Assembly (NCBI GenBank): GCA_046542355.1
Contig: JBKHBN010000005.1
Coordinates: forward strand, 1 to 64,000
Length of the DNA: 64,000 nt
Direction of reading: 5' to 3'
DNA from: UBA1672 sp046542355
GTDB lineage: Bacteria; Pseudomonadota; Alphaproteobacteria; Micavibrionales; Micavibrionaceae
Part shown: piece after piece, positions 60,697-64,000 of the stretch
Position numbering within the stretch: the first letter of the stretch is position 1
Layout: the number at the start of each line of letters is the position of its first letter
Program-made: the position numbers and the translations under genes
The notes under the pieces: model-generated
Told to the model about the DNA's origin: nothing
What the model saw: only the letters and a program-made list of their open reading frames with translations
Databases searched by the model: none

Positions 60697-61461
60697 TTGA
60701 AACGACCAGATTTTATTATGGGTGGGGCAACGCATGGTGGAGCCAATACTCTGCTGCGGATTCTTGATAATCACCCGCGGATTTTCATCCCGCGTCTGAA
60801 GACGCACCGCTATTTCCTGCAAGGCGGGCTGACCAAGGGGATTATGACTTCATGCCGCCCGGATTTTGCCACCGCTGCTTATGGCGACCAAACGCAGAAG
60901 AGTCCTTTTTTGTTCGGTGAAAAACAATATAATGCAGCGCTGGTTGCCGAACAATGCCCCAATGCCAAAATTATCCTGAGCTTGCGGGATCCTGCTGAGC
61001 GGGCTTGCCGTTTGTTCTACTGGGCGCGTGCCAAGAAACGTGAGCCGCTAAGAAAATTTGAGGATGCTGTTGAGGTAGAGATGATGGGCGAACGCACTCC
61101 TGAAAACAGTCCTCTATGCTGGCTTTACAAGAATCAGTATGAATACCACGTCAAAAAATGGGTTTCTTCTTTTCCAGCGCAAAATATTTTGCTCCTTATC
61201 TATGAAGAATGGACAAATCCCGATTTTAACGGGCTGGAGCCGCTAGAGAGATTTTTAGATCTGGATATTGGGTCTTTGGTTGAGGAATATAACGAAAATT
61301 TTAACGCCAAAGAGTGGATCAATGTTTTGCGTGACCGAAAGCCCCCTAAATACAAGCCGCTTTCCAAAAGGCTCCGCGGCAAACTTGAAGATGTGTTCGC
61401 TCCCGACAAGGCCTATATATCAAGATTACTCAATCGTGATATACCTTCTTGGTCTGTCTAA
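60697..61461 (+). CDS. Sulfotransferase-like protein with altered PAPS-binding loop
   Basis: A 254-residue protein with the layout of heparan-sulfate-type sulfotransferases: a P-loop-like G-G-A-T-H-G-G-A-N-T-L near residues 9-19, I-I-L-S-L-R-D-P-A-E-R-A near 91-102 and a late L-E-R-F-L-D-L. The loop lacks the usual Lys-Ser/x-Gly-Thr-Thr (it has His-Gly-Gly-Ala-Asn), and the conserved Ser after R-A-Y is changed (R-A-C-R), so PAPS binding may be weak or lost. The start is a TTG at 60697, because a stop precedes it in frame and the next ATG would cut into the loop. Its stop overlaps that of the convergent gene. Confidence 0.75.
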   Translation: MKRPDFIMGGATHGGANTLLRILDNHPRIFIPRLKTHRYFLQGGLTKGIMTSCRPDFATAAYGDQTQKSPFLFGEKQYNAALVAEQCPNAKIILSLRDPAERACRLFYWARAKKREPLRKFEDAVEVEMMGERTPENSPLCWLYKNQYEYHVKKWVSSFPAQNILLLIYEEWTNPDFNGLEPLERFLDLDIGSLVEEYNENFNAKEWINVLRDRKPPKYKPLSKRLRGKLEDVFAPDKAYISRLLNRDIPSWSV

Positions 61462-61754
61462 TCTTCTGCTGGTTCCTGAGCGGGCTTTTCTTCAGAAGTA
61501 GTGTTTTCTTGTGATTCTTCTTTATCTCCAGCAGCGGGCATAATGTCTTGAAGGTCTTCAGCCTTATCATCCATTGCAATTTCCGGCGTTTCAGGAACGG
61601 TATATTCGGCCATGCCCGGCGGTGTCTCGTTGTGAAAACGCTGCCCATACTCATCGGCATTTGCCTTTGTAGCCAGAAGAATAACCAAAACTGTTGCTGA
61701 AAAAACAATACTGACCACTGTTGCCATAGACAGCATTACCAGGGAGCGTAACAT
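61458..61754 (-). CDS. Membrane-anchored acidic protein of unknown function (98 aa)
   Basis: I do not recognise this protein. It has one N-terminal membrane helix (about residues 4-27) ending near A-N-A, which could be an anchor or a signal peptide, then a Pro/Glu/Asp-rich, probably disordered periplasmic tail (P-E-T-P-E-I-A-M-D-D, then many E, P and Q). The ATG at 61754 has AAGGAAGGA close upstream. Its stop shares three bases with the stop of the sulfotransferase-like gene. Confidence 0.65.
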   Translation of the reverse strand: MLRSLVMLSMATVVSIVFSATVLVILLATKANADEYGQRFHNETPPGMAEYTVPETPEIAMDDKAEDLQDIMPAAGDKEESQENTTSEEKPAQEPAED

Positions 61755-61978
61755 GATTTTTCCTTCCTTTTTTACTACACACTGCAAAAAAATATAATAC
61801 CTTACTTACATTATGGCAAATTTATGGCGGAGATTTCAACAAAATTTTAACACTTTCTTAATATTTATCATCTTATCCCTTGATATAACATAGATTCATT
61901 ATATTTATGATACATAAATTTCAGGCTTATGGTAGCGTAGCTTGCCTGTGTCCAAGTGAATTTAAGATATCGGGTTTT

Positions 61979-62377
61979 ATGATCATGACGAGTTTTGCAG
62001 AAATACATGCGATTAAACTATACGACAGGATTTCAAATAGCGGGGATTCAAATTCCGGCGATGATGATCATGGTTCACCAAGCACAGAACACGGTCTGGT
62101 TTTAAAAGCCCGTCCTAAAACGCAAAAACCCTCTATGTATAAGGTTCTTTTGCTCAATGATGACTATACGCCCATGGAATTTGTTGTTCATGTGCTTGAA
62201 AATATTTTCAAGAAAAGCCGACAGGAAGCAACAGAGATTATGCTCCATGTTCACAGGCGCGGTGTTGGCGTTTGCGGTGTTTACACATATGAAGTTGCAG
62301 AAACCAAGGTTTCTCAGGTTATGGAGTATGCGCGTGCCAATGAACAGCCGCTTCAATGCACTATGGAGAAAGAATAA
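61979..62377 (+). CDS. clpS: ATP-dependent Clp protease adapter ClpS
   Basis: ClpS delivers N-end rule substrates to the ClpAP protease. About 132 residues: a flexible N-terminal extension (about 1-50), then the core with Y-K-V-L-L-L-N-D-D-Y-T-P-M-E-F-V near residues 55-70, and H-V-H-R-R-G-V-G-V-C-G-V-Y near 90-102, which forms the N-degron pocket. The start may be at 61979 or 61985; a longer ORF from 61907 is less likely. clpA follows on the same strand, as usual. Confidence 0.95.
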   Translation: MIMTSFAEIHAIKLYDRISNSGDSNSGDDDHGSPSTEHGLVLKARPKTQKPSMYKVLLLNDDYTPMEFVVHVLENIFKKSRQEATEIMLHVHRRGVGVCGVYTYEVAETKVSQVMEYARANEQPLQCTMEKE

Positions 62378-62421
62378 CCTTTTCACCTTGCCTTTCGGTT
62401 ATACTTGATGGAAAGGCTATC

Positions 62422-62449
62422 AAGACTATGCTAGTCTTCGTTTTATTTG
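62422..62449 (+). terminator. Intrinsic terminator or attenuator between clpS and clpA
   Basis: AAGACTA (62422-62428) and TAGTCTT (62432-62438) form a perfect 7-bp stem with a TGC loop, followed by CGTTTTATTT. It lies 45 bp after clpS and would lower read-through into clpA. Confidence 0.65.
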
Positions 62450-62474
62450 TATAATTTCAGCGCAGGAGTTCATC

Positions 62475-64000
62475 ATGCTTTCTCGAAATCTGGAACGAAC
62501 CTTACATCGCGCTTTGGCTCTGGCCAATGGAAAGCGTCATGAGTTTGCCACGCTTGAGCATTTGCTCTTTGCTCTGATAAGCGATCAAGATGCCATGGCT
62601 GTCTTACGTTCCTGCGGCATTGATCTGGATGAGCTGTCCTCCGCCCTTTTACATTATATCGATCATGATCTTAGCTCCCTTGTTAACGAATCAGCGCAAG
62701 AATCAACGCCTACCAACGCTTTTCAACGTGTCTTGCAACGCGCAGCCATTCATGTGCAATCCTCAGGGCGAGAAGAAGTCACCGGTGCCAATGTTCTGGT
62801 TGCCATGTTCTCGGAACGCGAAAGCCATGCTGTTTTCGTTTTGCAAGAGCGGGAGATGACGCGCTTTGATGCTGTTAACTATATCTCACACGGCATTGCG
62901 AAAGTCCCCTCCAAAGATGGCGAAAACCTCTCCCCGCGCGGCACAGAAGAGGGCAATGAAGCGCGCGTCGAAAGTGAGGCGCTGGATGCCTATTGTGTCA
63001 ATCTTAATGAAAAGGCTGTAGAGGGTGACATTGATCCTTTGATAGGCCGTGAGCAAGAAGTTGAGCGCACGATACAAATTCTATGTCGGCGATCAAAAAA
63101 CAATCCGCTTTATGTCGGTGATCCGGGTGTTGGGAAAACCGCAATTGCCGAAGGGCTGGCAAAACGCATTATCGATCAGGATGTTCCCGAAATTTTATTT
63201 GAAAGCGTTATTTATGCGCTCGATATGGGCGCTTTGCTGGCAGGAACGCGCTATCGCGGTGATTTTGAAGAACGCCTGAAGGCGGTCTTGGCCGAGCTAA
63301 AAACCATTCCCGACTCCATTCTTTTCATAGATGAAATTCATACTATCATCGGAGCAGGATCAACCAGCGGCGGGGCGATGGATGCATCTAACCTGTTAAA
63401 GCCCGCATTGGCCAGTGGTGCAATACGGTGCATCGGATCAACCACTTACAAAGAGTATCGCAATTATTTTGAAAAAGACCGCGCTCTTGTCCGCCGCTTC
63501 CAGAAAATTGACATTGATGAACCCAGCGTGGAAGATACGGTTAAAATTTTAGTCGGCCTTCAACCTTATTACGAAAAGCACCATAATATCAAATATACAC
63601 TCAGCGCCTTAAAAGCTGCCGCCGAGCTGTCTGCAAAATATATTGGCGAGCGCAAATTGCCGGACAAGGCCATCGATATCATAGATGAAGTGGGCGCAGC
63701 GCAGATGCTCGTGCCCGAAGATCAGCGCAAAAAGACAATCGGACGCAGGGATATTGAGGATGTTGTTGCCGCTATTGCGCGCATTCCATCTGCAACAATG
63801 AATCAGAATGATCGTGAAGCCCTGCAAACCCTTGAACGTGACCTCAAGACCCTTGTCTATGATCAGGATCAAGCTATTGACGTTTTGTGCAACTCGGTAA
63901 AAATGTCCCGCGCAGGTCTACGCGATCCGGAAAAACCCATTGGATGTTACCTGTTTTCCGGCCCTACGGGTGTCGGTAAAACGGAAGTTGCACGCCAGCT
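62475..64000 (+). CDS. clpA: ATP-dependent Clp protease ATP-binding subunit ClpA (3' end outside window)
   Basis: ClpA unfolds substrates and feeds them to the ClpP peptidase. About 508 residues are visible. The N-terminal Clp repeat domain (about 1-145; L-E-R-T-L-H-R-A-L and A-T-L-E-H-L-L-F-A-L) binds ClpS. The first AAA+ module has Walker A G-D-P-G-V-G-K-T-A near 215, Walker B I-L-F-I-D-E-I-H near 280 and G-S-T-T-Y-K-E-Y (sensor 1) near 318. The second Walker A (G-P-T-G-V-G-K-T-E) begins near residue 496 just before the window ends. The missing long middle domain distinguishes it from ClpB. AGGAG lies 6 bp before the ATG. Confidence 0.97.
   Translation, partial: MLSRNLERTLHRALALANGKRHEFATLEHLLFALISDQDAMAVLRSCGIDLDELSSALLHYIDHDLSSLVNESAQESTPTNAFQRVLQRAAIHVQSSGREEVTGANVLVAMFSERESHAVFVLQEREMTRFDAVNYISHGIAKVPSKDGENLSPRGTEEGNEARVESEALDAYCVNLNEKAVEGDIDPLIGREQEVERTIQILCRRSKNNPLYVGDPGVGKTAIAEGLAKRIIDQDVPEILFESVIYALDMGALLAGTRYRGDFEERLKAVLAELKTIPDSILFIDEIHTIIGAGSTSGGAMDASNLLKPALASGAIRCIGSTTYKEYRNYFEKDRALVRRFQKIDIDEPSVEDTVKILVGLQPYYEKHHNIKYTLSALKAAAELSAKYIGERKLPDKAIDIIDEVGAAQMLVPEDQRKKTIGRRDIEDVVAAIARIPSATMNQNDREALQTLERDLKTLVYDQDQAIDVLCNSVKMSRAGLRDPEKPIGCYLFSGPTGVGKTEVARQ

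Noticed and set aside
1..64000. CRISPR arrays, insertion sequences and rRNA genes
   Set aside because: No regularly spaced identical repeats, no transposase motifs and no rRNA segments were seen on either strand.

Overview
The window is 64 kb of densely packed chromosome from a free-living Gram-negative alphaproteobacterium with a moderate to low GC content. Support for this comes from a GcrA cell-cycle regulator, the acpS-lepB-rnc-era order, a single long RelA/SpoT synthetase-hydrolase, an actinobacterial-type AhpC/AhpD pair divergent from OxyR, a carboxynorspermidine-type polyamine route and a VPLPA-CTERM protein. A Micavibrio-like or Rhodospirillales-like lineage is possible, but I cannot fix it from sequence alone. 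No prophage, insertion sequence or CRISPR array was seen.

Layout. 1-2.8 kb: the 3' part of a cysteine-repeat protein gene and a large type IV pilin-like protein. 2.8-7.4 kb: gcrA, era, rnc, lepB, acpS and a DUF2062 gene, all on minus. 7.6-16.5 kb: apt, rsh, rpoZ, a family-5 uracil-DNA glycosylase, a homocysteine methyltransferase-like gene, leuA behind a leucine-rich leader peptide, a Trm112-like gene, a CnoX-like thioredoxin and a tRNA-editing domain protein. 16.5-18.5 kb: orphan small genes around tRNA-Gly(GCC). 18.5-20.7 kb: ahpD, ahpC and oxyR with a readable OxyR operator. 20.7-29.1 kb: glyA and an exopolysaccharide operon of the exosortase-associated type, preceded by a VPLPA-CTERM gene. 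29.3-33.4 kb: rarA, then a tightly interlocked arylsulfotransferase, sulfotransferase and small membrane protein set. 33.4-39.7 kb: polyamine genes (ornithine decarboxylase behind a leader with two short ORFs, nspC, carboxynorspermidine dehydrogenase, agmatinase) plus a SET protein. 39.7-46 kb: nucleotide-sugar and cell-wall precursor genes (epimerase, glmS, glmU), a DUF3108 gene and a FemAB-like gene. 46-52.7 kb: dapD, a solitary HD-domain protein, dapE, a PRC-barrel protein, truA, fmt, def. 52.8-59.5 kb: an orphan protein, rmuC, a pilin-like orphan, and the engB-yidC-yidD-rnpA-rpmH block. 59.7-64 kb: two orphans, a second sulfotransferase, clpS and the 5' part of clpA.

The genes form several small functional units: peroxide defence under OxyR; leucine synthesis under a translated attenuator-like leader; surface polysaccharide synthesis and export; possible sulfation of a surface product; and polyamine synthesis. 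The most notable unexplained items are a 25-bp repeat with a CACGTG core scattered between genes (two direct copies flank engB), the two short ORFs before the ornithine decarboxylase, the leaderless leu leader, the sulfotransferase micro-cluster, and the cysteine-repeat and pilin pair at the left edge. Start codons were adjusted where an internal ATG with a better ribosome-binding site or better family agreement was present.
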